A program made the position numbers and the translations under genes. From Megaustenia siamemsis (lineage: Eukaryota > Mollusca > Gastropoda > Stylommatophora > Ariophantidae): a stretch of 64,000 bases of DNA. The notes beneath the pieces were generated by a model. It was not told the DNA's origin. It did not search any database and saw nothing but the letters and a program-made list of their open reading frames with translations. Position 1 is the stretch's first letter. The number at the start of each line of letters is the position of its first letter. The stretch is taken from assembly GCA_032433765.1 (NCBI GenBank), contig JAVIAB010000047.1:18202011-18266010 (forward strand). The letters run 5' to 3'. Of the stretch, positions 1-10,441 are shown piece after piece.

Positions 1-1165
1 GGCTGTAATTTCAATGTTTTATAGATGTGGTTATAATTTCAATGTTTTATAGATGTGGCTATTATTTCAATGTTTTATAGATGTGGCTGTTATTTCAATG
101 TTTTTAGGTGTGGCTATTATTTCAATGTTTTATAGATGTGGCTGTTACCTCAATATTTCTGTAGGTGTGGCTATTTTTTCAATGTTTTATAGGTGTGGCT
201 ATTATTTCAATGTTTTATAGATGTTGCTATAATTTCAATGTTTTATAGATGTTGCTATTATTTCAATGTTTTATAGATGTGGCTGTAATTTCAATGTTTT
301 ATAGACGTGGCTATAATTTCAATGTTTTATAGGTGTGGCTATTATTTCAATGTTTTATAGATGTGGTTATAATTTCAATGTTTTATAGATGTGGTTATAA
401 TTTCAATGTTTTATAGATGTGGCTATTATTTCAATGTTTTACAGATGTGGTTATAATTTCAATGTTTTATAGATGTGGTTATTATTTCAATGTTTTATAG
501 ATGTGGCTATTATTTCAATGTTTTATAGATGTGGGTATTATTTCAATGTTTTATAGATGTGGCAATTATTTCAATGTTTTTGTAGGTATGGCTATTATTT
601 CAATGTTTTAGAGATGTGGTTATTATATCAATGTTTTATAGATGTGGTTATTATTTCAATGTTTTATAGATGTGGGTATTATTTCAATGTTTTATAGATG
701 TGGCAATTATTTCAATGTTTTTATAGATGTGGCTATTATTTCAATGTTTTATAGATGTGGCTATTATTTCAATGTTTTATAGATGTGGTTATTATATCAA
801 TGTTTTATAGATGTGGTTATTTTTTCAATGTTTTATAGGTGTTGCAATTATTTCAATGTTTTTGTAGGTGTGGCTATTATTTCAATGTTTTACAGATGTG
901 GTTATTATATCAATGTTTTATAGATGTGGTTATTATTTCAATGTTTTATAGATGTGGGTATTATTTCAATGTTTTATAGATGTGGCAATTATTTCAATGT
1001 TTTTATAGATGTGGCTATTATTTCAATGTTTTATAGATGTGGCTATTATTTCAATGTTTTATAGATGTGGTTATTATATCAATGTTTTATAGATGTGGTT
1101 ATTATTTCAATGTTTTATAGATGTGGTTATTATTTCAATGTTTTACAGATGTGGTTATTATATCA
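1..1165. repeat. 28-bp minisatellite array (about 41 copies)
   Basis: Head-to-tail copies of a 28-bp unit, core ATTTCAATGTTTTATAGATG followed by a variable TGGCTATT-like spacer. Point variants (GGCT, GGTT, GGGT, GGCA) recur in the same order in separate blocks, and occasional copies carry an extra base (TTTTTATAG, TTTTTGTAG). The array runs off the left edge and stops sharply near 1165. No coding potential. Confidence 0.95.
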
Positions 1166-1329
1166 ATGCACACATGAGTAAAAACTAGCGTACTTAGACG
1201 CCGATTCAGGTCTCGTACTTTACCTCTAGATTTATGTTAAATTTAATAATTAAAATGTTATTTATATAGAAATGAATGTATTGATGGTCAAGCTTACAAT
1301 ATTTTATTATTTCTAAATAAGAATAATAT

Positions 1330-1680
1330 CAGCATCATCATCAAGTACCATGCATGCTGGTGTGGGTTATCATGTCTCTCCACAACTTTCATTCTCGACA
1401 GTTATCTATCATTTCTGTTTTTGACCTTCTTGCCAAGCCTTTCTCTTAAGCTGTCTGGTATCTTTTCTCTTTGCTTCCCTCTATCTCATCGTCCTTTAAT
1501 TTTCTTAGTTGTTACAATATATTCCAGCTGCTCTCTTCTCATTACATGGCCACAACAATTGGAGATTAGCTCTCTTTTTGCTTTGGCCTCTTTCAGAACG
1601 TTTTCATTACACTTCTTAGCTGTCCATGGTATTGTCAACATTCTTCTGTAAAACCACATTTCTACAGACTCCAGTGATTT
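1330..1680 (-). pseudogene. LINE family A, 3' end fragment
   Basis: On the minus strand this encodes the C-terminal tail of an endonuclease/reverse-transcriptase of the CFDP2/RTE-like type. Visible motifs are [16 protein letters not shown] and GHVMRREQLEYIVTT, the same words as in the longer copy at 49141-51095. The 3' end carries the short CATCATCATC tail (GATGAT in sense). No reverse-transcriptase core is present, so this is a dead 5'-truncated copy. It is interrupted by a TA microsatellite at 1681. Confidence 0.8.
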
Positions 1681-1727
1681 TATATATATATAAATATATA
1701 TATATATTTTTATATATATATACATAT
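1681..1727. repeat. AT microsatellite
   Basis: Run of TATATA with a few A/T interruptions, separating two homologous LINE family A fragments. It may have expanded inside the LINE copy. Confidence 0.85.
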
Positions 1728-1737
1728 TTGGCACTTT

Positions 1738-2065
1738 TCGTTTCTCTTTTCTTCTCTCTATCTCATTGTCCTTCAATTTTTCCAGTTGTTCCAATATATT
1801 CCAGCTGATCACTTATCATTACATGGCCAAGAAATGATGAATATTTTTCTTCTTTATATATGAAATTATCTCTCTTTTTGCCCTGGCCTCTTTCAGAACG
1901 TTTTCATTACTCTTCTTAGCTGTCCATGGTATTCTCAACATTCTTCTGTAAATCCACATTTCTACACACTCCAGTGATTTTCTTGTCTGTTGTCATATTG
2001 TCCATGATTCACAACCATATGTCAAGACTGGATCTACATAACATTTAAGAAAAGAATAATATAAT
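1738..2065 (-). pseudogene. LINE family A, second 3' fragment
   Basis: This repeats the same C-terminal segment as 1330-1680 (TTCAGAACGTTTTCATTAC and the following bases), now continuing further to the equivalent of the TYGCES.W motif region. Both segments share orientation, so this is either a local duplication of one LINE copy around the TA microsatellite or two adjacent insertions. There is no open reading frame of useful length. Confidence 0.7.
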
Positions 2066-2331
2066 ACCTCTAATTGTTGTAATACCCATAGACTAAATTT
2101 ACAAAATCAAGAATTTTCATATTGTACGTAAACAATTATACCTTTGTTCTAAACAAAGATCAAATCAAACTTGATCTAGCTTCAAAATTATCTCGAAACT
2201 CGCAAAAATAATTAAGTTATTCGTCCTTGTTGTCCATGTCTTTCTGTAATGTTTCCCGATGCTTCTAGTGTCGCTACCATGGTAGTATACTTTCATTCTT
2301 TTCTTTCCTTCCTCATTTGCCTTTCATCGTC

Positions 2332-2345
2332 GGGGGGGGGGGGGG
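2332..2345. repeat. Homopolymer G run (14 G)
   Basis: Fourteen consecutive G, unusual in this AT-rich sequence. Its exact length may be unreliable in the assembly. Confidence 0.9.
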
Positions 2346-2349
2346 AGAC

Positions 2350-2705
2350 ATAATTTGAGGTCTTTTGTTTTGTTTTTCTGTTGCCTTCATCTACTTTTTG
2401 TTTCACCATTGTACTAATATTCCATCAATACAACTTTTTCATGGTAGTTCCTTGACTCAGGCCTTCTCGCAACGTTTATATAAGGCTCATTGTGCTGTGT
2501 TTTGGTCTTTCTGTCTTATCACCTGGCCTAACCATTTTTTCTGTTGATTCTTTATGTATTCAATGGCAGGAATAATTTCTTTCATTTTCTCTCAGTTCTT
2601 CATTTCTAATCTTATCTATCAGGCTGTTTCCTGTCATGCGTGTAACGCATTTCATTTCTACAATGATTATTTGTCTTACTGTTCCTGAGTCTAGAATCCC
2701 GTGTC
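2350..2705 (-). pseudogene. LINE family B, 3' fragment
   Basis: Minus-strand remnant of a second LINE family. The segment equivalent to MKCVTRMTGNSL and the IKKQQ.WFGH block can be followed through several frameshifts. It matches the better preserved copy at 3430-3925 and the plus-strand copies at 19075-19330 and 57550-57765. Only the region C-terminal to the reverse transcriptase is present. Confidence 0.65.
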
Positions 2706-2877
2706 ATTGGAAAGTGTAGTATCTAAGCACATTGGTCTAGTGTAGTCTTGCGGAGGAGGGATAATCTGTAGCCAAGATACTGGACTAAGCTTTGTTGATA
2801 TTTCTAGTTTACCGAGGTAGCCATGGCGTATTGTGTACATAATGTAGTCATCTGTAATGTGAATAAAAGACAGACCG

Positions 2878-2958
2878 TCTTCTGAAATGATAAATAGAAA
2901 ATGTACTTCCAGCTCTGAAATGATAAATAGAAAATGTACTTCAAGCTCTGAAATGTCA
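2878..2958. repeat. 33-bp tandem duplication
   Basis: A 33-bp unit (TCTGAAATGATAAATAGAAA and the next 13 bases) is present about 2.3 times. In one minus frame this makes a repeated SELEVHFLFII peptide in a short ORF, which I do not regard as a gene. Apart from this, I recognise nothing in 2706-3429. Confidence 0.8.
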
Positions 2959-3429
2959 CAACATGAGAGGCCACTCAACGAGCCAAAGACAAATTTAATT
3001 ATCGACACTAAAACTAAAAAAAAAGTAAAGAAGAAAGAAATAAACGTGAAGCTGGGCTAAAGTAATAATTCTTATTTTCTTGATAATCAAACAAGGATAC
3101 AGACAGTCTCTTAAAAGAGGGTGGTATCATATCTTAGAATAACAGGCACAAGAGTTGAAGTGGATGATAACTATTATATTTTCATATTATGGCTTGGCTA
3201 ACATTGTGTTTCTTGAACACCAAACTAAAAGTTAAAGATCTTATTAACACACAAACATAAAATGTGATTTTACTGGTTGGGCCTTCTTTCAAAACCATTT
3301 ATTTATATAAAACATACAAGGAGCAGCTTTTATTTGTACAATGCATATGTACACAAGATAACGATTTGTATTTTATAAAAAGATAAGCTGAGGTTTTTAC
3401 AGAAAGAACACAAACCACCATCAATAAAT

Positions 3430-3925
3430 ACTGTATTTGCTGGCATGGATAATCATGTGTCTCCACACTTGTCTTATCTCCTATTTTTTGTAGACTTTCT
3501 ATTAATCCATTCACTTGAACCGATAATCTTCTACTTTCTTCTTCGTCTATCCTTCCTCTATTGCCGTTGGCGTCGAGGGGAGAAACAATCTCCGATTCTT
3601 TGCTCTTCTGCTGGCCTCTTCTGGTGTTATCCCTTCTAGTGACTCTAGTATTCCCTTTATCCATCTCTTTCTCGGTCTTCCTCTTAATCTGACGTTTCGT
3701 AGCGTTTGGTTATGGCTCTTTGAGTCATTGTTAGTTCTTTTTGTCTTGTTATGTGACCGAACCAATTTATCTGTTGTTTCTTTATGTATTCGGTGGCTGG
3801 TTCAATTTTGAGTTTCTTCCTCAGGTCGGTGTTTCTTATTCTGTCCCTTAAGCTGTTTCCTGTCATTCTTCTGACACATTTCATTTCGGTGGTCGTTATG
3901 TTTCTTATTGTTCTAGAGTCTAGAA
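3430..3925 (-). pseudogene. LINE family B, 3' fragment (target of the hAT insertion)
   Basis: The minus strand reads MKCVRRMTGNSLRDRIRNTD, then IKKQQINWFGHITRQKE, then in another frame RLRGRPRKRWIKGILES. This is the typical C-terminal extension of CFDP2/RTE-like LINE proteins, with a GRPRKRW basic stretch. At least one frameshift breaks it. The hAT element at 3934-6365 is inserted at its upstream edge. The sequence on the far side of the hAT (6374-6495) is an endonuclease start, so this LINE copy had already lost its middle before the hAT arrived. Confidence 0.8.
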
Positions 3926-3933
3926 GCGGTAAT

Positions 3934-6365
3934 TAAGGTGACCATATTTTTGAAATCCCATTCCGTACGGAATAATTTTACTTCAGTTTTCCACAAATAA
4001 AATTACATTTCTTCTTGCTGTCATTTTCAAGTGAATAATACATACATTTTAAAACATCTCATAATATAGACCTACAATACGCTATCAGGATAATCAGGAG
4101 GTAAAAAAAAAAAACAGTGATACTCACTTAAATTGAAGGTGAAACAGAGATGCTGTACTTTTCAGATGAGTGAATTTTCTGTAAAATGTCCTTCTTTGTA
4201 TGCAGCATCTTATAAAATTCGACACATGTTCCCTCATAGTTCACTTTGGTGATCAACCTGGCTTTTAAAGTTTCAACACCTAGTTGTGTTTTATCATTTG
4301 TCCACAAACTGTTCATCAGAGAAAACACTCGTTCTGTTGCAGCATTTGTTCCAGGTAGACACAAAAATAACTCTGCCAACTTCAGAATATGTGAAACGGG
4401 CACATGATTGTTTCTGAAGTGGGAAGCTAGTTCAACCCAACGCTGCCCTGGTAATGTTTTATTAAGACTCCACTCACTTATTTTTTGTGAAGTAACGAAC
4501 TGTTTCATGTAGACATATTCGTCATACATTTCATTTTCTGGAAAGTCGACTGAAGGCACTGTTTGACTCACTAATGATGAAGACTTCTCAATATCTTCCC
4601 AATGTGGTGTTCTGTTCAGCATTACCCAGCTGTAAGACTCTAGGTTTTGAAAATTATTTGCAGCCCATTTCTTCAAATAACTTAAAGCTGTTTCATAAAA
4701 TGAAGAAACACTGGCGTTAAACTTTTTCACATCATCACGTGGAAATCCTTCCATTTCCAGCTTTTTAAGGATTATCTGAACTCTTGATGGCAAGAAGCCG
4801 TCTTCCAGCTTGGACTCCAAGATAGCTTTCAACCTATTGATGTTGTCAATGACTTCAAATACAGTGACCATCTGTCCCTCTACTTTCTGCACTGCTTCGT
4901 GGAAAGAGGATGCCTGACTGTGAACCAAAATAAGCCATGCCTCAGACAGTGGGTTTTCAAAGAATTCCTGTATAAAAACTGGCCATCTGTCTTGAGATTG
5001 AAAATATGATTTTAGAGGCAGGAACATGTAAAGAACCCTTTCAACAGCAGGCAAGAGCGCAAGCCACCTAGTTTGTGCATAACCTAAAATCATCTGGAAG
5101 TCTGTGTCGACTAACTGACAAAACTCCTTGAGACTTTCAACTCTAACTGTGTATGATTTGAAGTACAGATACATTTTTGCAATAGTCATTTCAACATCAA
5201 CAGGCAATACGTCTGCAGCTGCTCGAACAGTGTTGTGGAAAATATGGCAAGCACACCCAACACCTATCAAACTATGTCCAAGGTTTTCTTTCAGTTTTGT
5301 GAAAACATTGTTCTGTCCTTTTCTTTCAGCGCCCCAAAATTAGAATTTGTGTTGTCTGCACATAATCCAACTACTTTCAGTTCTAAACCATTTTCAGTTA
5401 GACTGTCAATAAGAAAACTACATACTATATCAGATGTTTCACCCGGCAATGACTTCAACTCTAATATTTTAACTTTCAGTCCCTTATTGCGATCAAAGTA
5501 TCTGACAAGCAAAGGAAAAATCTTGATTTCTTTGTGGTTGGAGGCATCTGTCAGTATGGAGATAAATGTTACGTTTTCTAGGTCACATCTCAACTCGTTT
5601 AGAGCATGGGGTGTGAACACATTCCGAATAATAGCTTCTGTTTTCGTACGTGCACAAGCAAATTTTGGTTCTAAAGTTACCTGAAGCAATTTTGATGTGC
5701 AGTCCATAGATCTAAACGTGTGATTGTGCATCACTGTATGATATGCAAAGGCACCTTCTGTAGCAGCTAACTGTTCTTCTTTGTCACCAACCAGTTCAGC
5801 TCGAAAAAAATTTGTCAACGACGAGCTTGATGCAGCAGTAGCGACGGCTCTCTTATGTTTATCACTATTTATGTGGCTCTTAATATCACCACGTCCACTA
5901 TGGTTAATAGTAAACCTGGATGAACATATATTACATCTTACAGTGAAGTCTGATGACGATGTAGACTTTTTTATAAAAGGGTATTCCTTTTGTAAATCTT
6001 GATTAAAACTACAATTACGCTTCGGTGCCATTTTTTGCGAAAGTGAAAGTGAAAGTTAGTAACACAACGAATATATACGAGATTTAAAACTAGGAGCGCA
6101 ATCTACTGTTTTGATATTAAACAAAATTGTCTACACAGCAACGGAATGATATTGTTTTTAATTGAAGAAATGTACGCCATATACCAAAATGGCAAAATTG
6201 GTAAACGTTTGTGTCCCAAATTATTTTTTATCAAATCCGGGACAAAAGCTAAAAAATATGCCAAAATCGGGACAAAACCGGTACGGCAGCTAATCCGGGA
6301 CAAAGGTTCAAAAAAAGTCAAATTCCGGGACTGTCCCGGACAATCCGGGACGAATGGTCACCTTA
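3934..6365 (-). mobile_element. Complete hAT-superfamily DNA transposon
   Basis: The element is bounded by perfect 12-bp terminal inverted repeats, TAAGGTGACCAT at 3934-3945 and its complement at 6354-6365. It is flanked by an exact 8-bp target duplication GCGGTAAT at 3926-3933 and 6366-6373; 8 bp is the hallmark of hAT insertion. The left subterminal region has a 14-bp palindrome ATTCCGTACGGAAT (3960-3973). The right end carries at least five copies of a CGGGAC motif in both orientations (about 6236-6352), plausible transposase-binding sites. Length is 2432 bp, with one transposase gene on the minus strand. The target is a decayed LINE copy. Intact ends and duplication suggest a fairly recent insertion. 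Confidence 0.95.
4128..6031 (-). pseudogene. hAT transposase (ZNF862/ZBED-like), one frameshift
   Basis: Two overlapping-frame segments cover a full hAT transposase. The N-terminal part (ATG at 6031, 246 codons to 5291) has a BED-type zinc finger (CNIC followed by H..SDKHK, about residues 34-59) and the RNase-H-fold aspartate motifs ILTDASNHK and CADNTNSNFG. The C-terminal part (down to 4128) starts KENLGHSLIGVGC and contains the hAT dimerisation block ending GTNAATERVFSLMNSL. The frame shift lies in the G run of TTTTGGGGCGCTG (plus strand about 5331-5335), where one missing base explains the break; both sides then read on smoothly. The protein would cut and paste the element using the terminal repeats. 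Since this is the only visible lesion, it could also be a sequencing error. Confidence 0.9.
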
Positions 6366-6373
6366 GCGGTAAT

Positions 6374-6495
6374 GCTTCTCTAAATATATTTTCAACACTT
6401 GAATTTTCCTTTAGATATTAATCCAGTTTTCCAATTTGTAATTCTCTCACATTCCAAGTTCCTATAGTTAGTCTGTCTCTTGCTCTTATTTTACT
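6374..6495 (-). pseudogene. LINE endonuclease N-terminus fragment
   Basis: The minus strand reads TIGTWNVRELQIGKL, the conserved start of the apurinic-type endonuclease domain (GTWNVR) of CFDP2/RTE-like LINEs. It stops after about 40 codons at the hAT target duplication. Across the hAT, the sequence continues as the C-terminal part of a LINE (3430-3925), so the copy is internally deleted. Confidence 0.75.
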
Positions 6496-6559
6496 TATAG
6501 AAATTTGTTGACGGTCAGTGGGTGTTTGTATCACCTAATATTCTCTATCGGTTGAACAA

Positions 6560-6930
6560 TGTTTGACATAACTCTTATTCAATCGTAAACCTGGGAGGGC
6601 CGACCATCTAAGGGCAGAATCCCCCTACAGAAAACACAATCTGCTGCCTTGCAAGAAGATTCGGGACAATCAAAGGATAAGGAAAGCAAACCTGAATAAA
6701 ATGCTGGCTGAAATCGGATGCATTGGCCCACTTCGCAGAAAACAGTGCAGTGTTTTAACAGGTATTCAATCAGGGTGGATCTAACAAACTCTAATTATAA
6801 TGTTCTGTCTGTGGGACCGATCAATTCATTTAAACAGATAGCTGTCTTCATGTGAGAGTCTGGAATCCTACTCTGATTGAGTCTTGATCGCAGATAGAGA
6901 GAGAGAGAGAGAGAGATGAGAGAGAGAAAA
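6560..6930 (+). repeat. Short interspersed repeat K with (GA)n tail
   Basis: About 330 bp beginning near GTAAACCTGGGAGGGCCGAC and ending in GATTGAGTCTTGATCGCAGA followed by a GA run (6891-6930). The same unit is at 39205-39490 (+) and 15716-16075 (-). At 39 kb it sits inside a LINE reverse transcriptase with an imperfect target duplication, so it is mobile. Its 3' part resembles the end of the RNase-H LINE at 55870-56400 (shared words around CAGACAGCTG and GGAATCCTA). It could be a LINE 3' fragment family or a SINE. Confidence 0.75.
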
Positions 6931-7235
6931 AGAGAGATTCAATACAATATAATTAATATATAAATTATTCCTGATAAAAATTGATACGTTTAAAACCGAA
7001 TAGAATAAACTAAATGTAGGACATTTTTACATACACATGTATACTTTCATCATTTTGTTTTAAATGACAATTTGAGATTACAATACAACCATCCAAGAGA
7101 TCTGTACCATATGGGTTTGAAGATGGTCAGACAATGTACGCTACCTTTATGTAACTGAAACATTCACTGAAACACAACGGCTTGCATCATATTGTGCAAC
7201 ATCATATAACATTAGAGATTATCATACACCATCAT

Positions 7236-7655
7236 ACCTAACTATACTATACTATACTATACTATACTATACTATACTATACTATACTATACTATACTAT
7301 ACTATACTATACTATATTATACTATACTATACTATACTACACTACAATACACTACACTACACTACACTACACTACACTACACTACACTACACTACACTAC
7401 ACTACACTACACTACACTACACTACACTACACTACACTACACTACACTACACTACACTACACTACACTACACTACACTACACTACACTACACTACACTAC
7501 ACTACACTATACTATACTATACTATACTATACTATACTATACTATACTATACTATACTATACTATACTATACTATACTATACTATGATATGCTATGCTAT
7601 GCTGTGCTATGCTATACTATACTATAATATACTATACTATACTATACTGTACTAA
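7236..7655. repeat. Pentanucleotide satellite ACTAT/ACTAC/ACTAT
   Basis: About 420 bp of 5-bp repeats in three blocks: ACTAT (7236-7335), ACTAC (about 7336-7508), then ACTAT again (7509-7655) with a few GCTAT and ACTGT variants. A short stretch of the same repeat is also found at 8536-8598, on the other side of a LINE fragment. 6931-7235 contains nothing I recognise. Confidence 0.97.
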
Positions 7656-8535
7656 CAGCAATAATAAGATATAACAAGGAGAACTCTACACTCATGGACA
7701 TAAAAAGAGGAGTATGACAAGGATGCATCCTATCACCAAGCTTGTTCAATCTATACACTGAGCAAATCTTTAAAAACATCTCAGATACCAGGCCTAAACA
7801 TTAATGGAAAGATAATCAATAACCTAAGATATGCTGATGATACTGTACTACTAGCAGAAAATCCTAAAAACCTACAACAATTGCTTAATGTGATAAACAT
7901 AACAAGCAAAAAATATGGACTAGAAATGAATATCAAAAAGACTAAAACTATGATCATAAACAAAGAAAATTCTCAAGACCTACAATTAAATATCACAGTT
8001 GAGGGAGTACATCTGGAGACAGTCCAGAGCTACAACTACCTGAGACATACTATAACCAATGATGGAAAATGCAAAACTGAAATAAACAAAAGAATAGGTA
8101 TGGCAAAAAGTAATTTTAATGCCATGAAAAATATACTAACAACAAAACAAATATCAGCAGGACTGAAACTAAGAATGGCAAAATGTTACTTCTTCTCAAT
8201 ATTCCTGTATGGTGCAGAAACATGGACATTAGACAAGAGAACAGAACAGAAAATTGAAGCCTTTGAAATGTGGATTTATAGAAGAATAGGTAGAATTGGA
8301 TGGAAACAAAAGATAACAAACGATGAAGTTTTAAAACAACTGAAAATAAAAAGATAACTACTAAATACAACTAAGACAAGACAAATGAAATTTTTGGGGC
8401 ATGTTAAAAGACACAACAGCCTACTAAAAATAATATTGGAAGGAAAAATACAAGGTAAAAGAGGCAGAGGCAGACCAAGACTAACATGGACGAGTAACAT
8501 CAAAAGATGGACAAGTCAATCTATGTCAGCCTGCA
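7656..8535 (+). pseudogene. LINE family C, reverse-transcriptase C-terminal half
   Basis: Reads from the palm motif [14 protein letters not shown] through KKYGLEMNIKKTKTMIIN, the YLRH/YLGH block, LYGAETWTLDKRTEQ and RQMKFLGHVKRHNSL to GRGRPRLTWTSNIKRW. The catalytic YADD is intact. A 2-bp deletion just upstream (compare KNI..PGL in the copy at 14209) and a stop after QLKIKR (8358) break the frame. Both ends lie directly in ACTAT satellite DNA and the usual (GAT)n tail is missing, so the copy is truncated on both sides. Family C is CFDP2/RTE-like by its C-terminal motifs. Confidence 0.85.
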
Positions 8536-8598
8536 CCATCATACTATGCTATACTATACTATACTACTGTACTGTACTATACTATACCATGATATACT
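8536..8598. repeat. ACTAT-type satellite remnant
   Basis: Short, degenerate stretch of the same pentanucleotide repeat as 7236-7655, directly following the truncated LINE C copy. Confidence 0.85.
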
Positions 8599-8599
8599 A

Positions 8600-9830
8600 C
8601 TGTTACAGCCACACGGCAAAAGGCTGCCATATCCTCATCGTTTGACCCAGCGCTTATCTGATTCCACGACTTCTATCCATCCTACCCCTCCATCCCCAGG
8701 TCAACGGCTTTAACTGGCCGGTTAAGACAAGTTATGGAAGGAAGTTTCCCTTCTATAGTAAGCGCAGGTGCTGGAATAAGGGACGGACTCAGTCGACAAT
8801 AGTTTTGAAGGTCTGATGGTGAGACTCTCCGGCCAAGCAGATCAAACAAGCGAACGGAGGAATTGACTAACAGCAGAACAAGTACAACTAAAGTAATGAC
8901 GGCCAAAAGCCTAAATTTGTTATCGTGTAAAGGTATATAGCTAGGCAATGAAAATAGAAACATAAACTAAGACTAGGAACTTGGAATATAGGGAGCCTTT
9001 ATCAGAGAAAACATTTAATGTTCAATAATGAAGTGGACGGATACATTGTAGAAATGCTGAGCATCTCTGAACACGGATGGGCTGGACAAGGTCATTTTGA
9101 TACTCAATCATACAATCATTATCGTCATCATCATGTGCCATACCGTTTCGCGTAGGCGATCATGTCTTTCTACAATCTTCTATCCACAGTGCATCGTGTC
9201 AGTTCTGTTAATGACTGTTTTCCATGCCATAACACCAACTTATCTAGTATCTTCTCTCTTTGTCGTCAGCGATCTCTCTTTCCCTGTATTGTGCCTGTTG
9301 TAACCACGTATTCTAATTTTCCTCTTCTCATGATGTGACCGAAAAATATTGATTGTTTGTTTCTGATGTTTTTTAGGAGCTCCCTTTTCGTGTTGGCCTC
9401 TTTGAGAATGTCCTCATTAGTCTTTTTAGCTGTCCAGGGAACTTTCTACATTCTTCTTAGAAATCACATCTCTATGGCCTATAATCGTCTTTTCATTTGT
9501 TTGTCTACTGCCCATGATTCTCTTTCATAGGTCAGAATTACCTCTCTCGATGAACTCTGTTTCTCACTTCTATTGATATAGAAATGTTTGCTTAAGACAT
9601 TTTTGATTTTCTGAAAAATCACTAAAAACATTTGTATATTCAGGAAAGGAATAGAGATGACAAGAAGGCGTAGAGTTCATCCTGACAAAGAACATATATG
9701 CAACTCAGCTTGGATACAATCCAATCTGTCACAGATTACTAGAATTTAGATTAAAAAGGAAAAGCGAAACATCACAGTCTTAGATATTTATGCACCCACA
9801 ACAACAGCAAACGATGAACAAATCGAAGCA
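8600..9830 (+). pseudogene. LINE 5' end and endonuclease, split by another LINE
   Basis: 8600-8955 looks like the 5' leader of a LINE. From about 8960 it reads LRLGTWNIGSLYQRKHL and EMLSISEHGWAGQGHF, the start of an APE-type endonuclease domain. The reading is cut at about 9108 by a minus-strand LINE D fragment. It resumes at about 9603 with a YSGKE stretch followed by NITVLDIYAPTTTANDEQ, the middle of the same endonuclease domain. Stops and frame changes show it is inactive. Confidence 0.75.
9110..9602 (-). pseudogene. LINE family D, 3' fragment inserted in an endonuclease
   Basis: Minus-strand copy beginning with the CGTCATCATCATG tail and matching the D copy at 56412-57405 through the VPWTAKKTNEE and MKRRLEA regions up to the KMKNILCNK region. 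It is 5'-truncated and frame-broken. It interrupts the endonuclease ORF of the plus-strand LINE at 8600-9830. Confidence 0.8.
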
Positions 9831-9849
9831 TGTAATCAAGAAACCACAT

Positions 9850-10045
9850 CTTCATTAGGTGCTATTTCTACATCTAATGTTGGCTATCATAAAGCGCCAT
9901 TTTACAATGTCTCATGTCTTGGCTGGTGCATGTTGTCTTCACCTGTCCACTTTAGTCTTGGTCCCCCTCTCCCTCACCTACCTTGTACATTCCCTTCTAA
10001 GATGACTTTTGGTCGGGTGTCTCTTAATATACCCCAAGAATTTAT
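9850..10045 (-). pseudogene. LINE family C, 3' terminus
   Basis: The reverse complement reads RPRLKWTGEDN then a segment matching WRSMVANLRCGEGT of the copy ending at 15087. It is a short, decayed 3' end with no catalytic part. Confidence 0.6.
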
Positions 10046-10079
10046 GTTGTCTATTGGAAATTATGTTTTAAGTACGTAT

Positions 10080-10425
<346 letters not shown>

Positions 10426-10441
10426 CACTCTACGACTCATA

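Noticed and set aside
1..1165. CRISPR-like look of the regular short repeats (also 16430-17435, 19517-20505, 43771-46325, 61310-62671)
   Set aside because: Units are directly head to tail with no unique spacers and there are no cas genes; these are eukaryotic minisatellites.
3299..3664. 121-codon minus ORF
   Set aside because: Mixes non-coding sequence with a shadow frame of the LINE B C-terminus.
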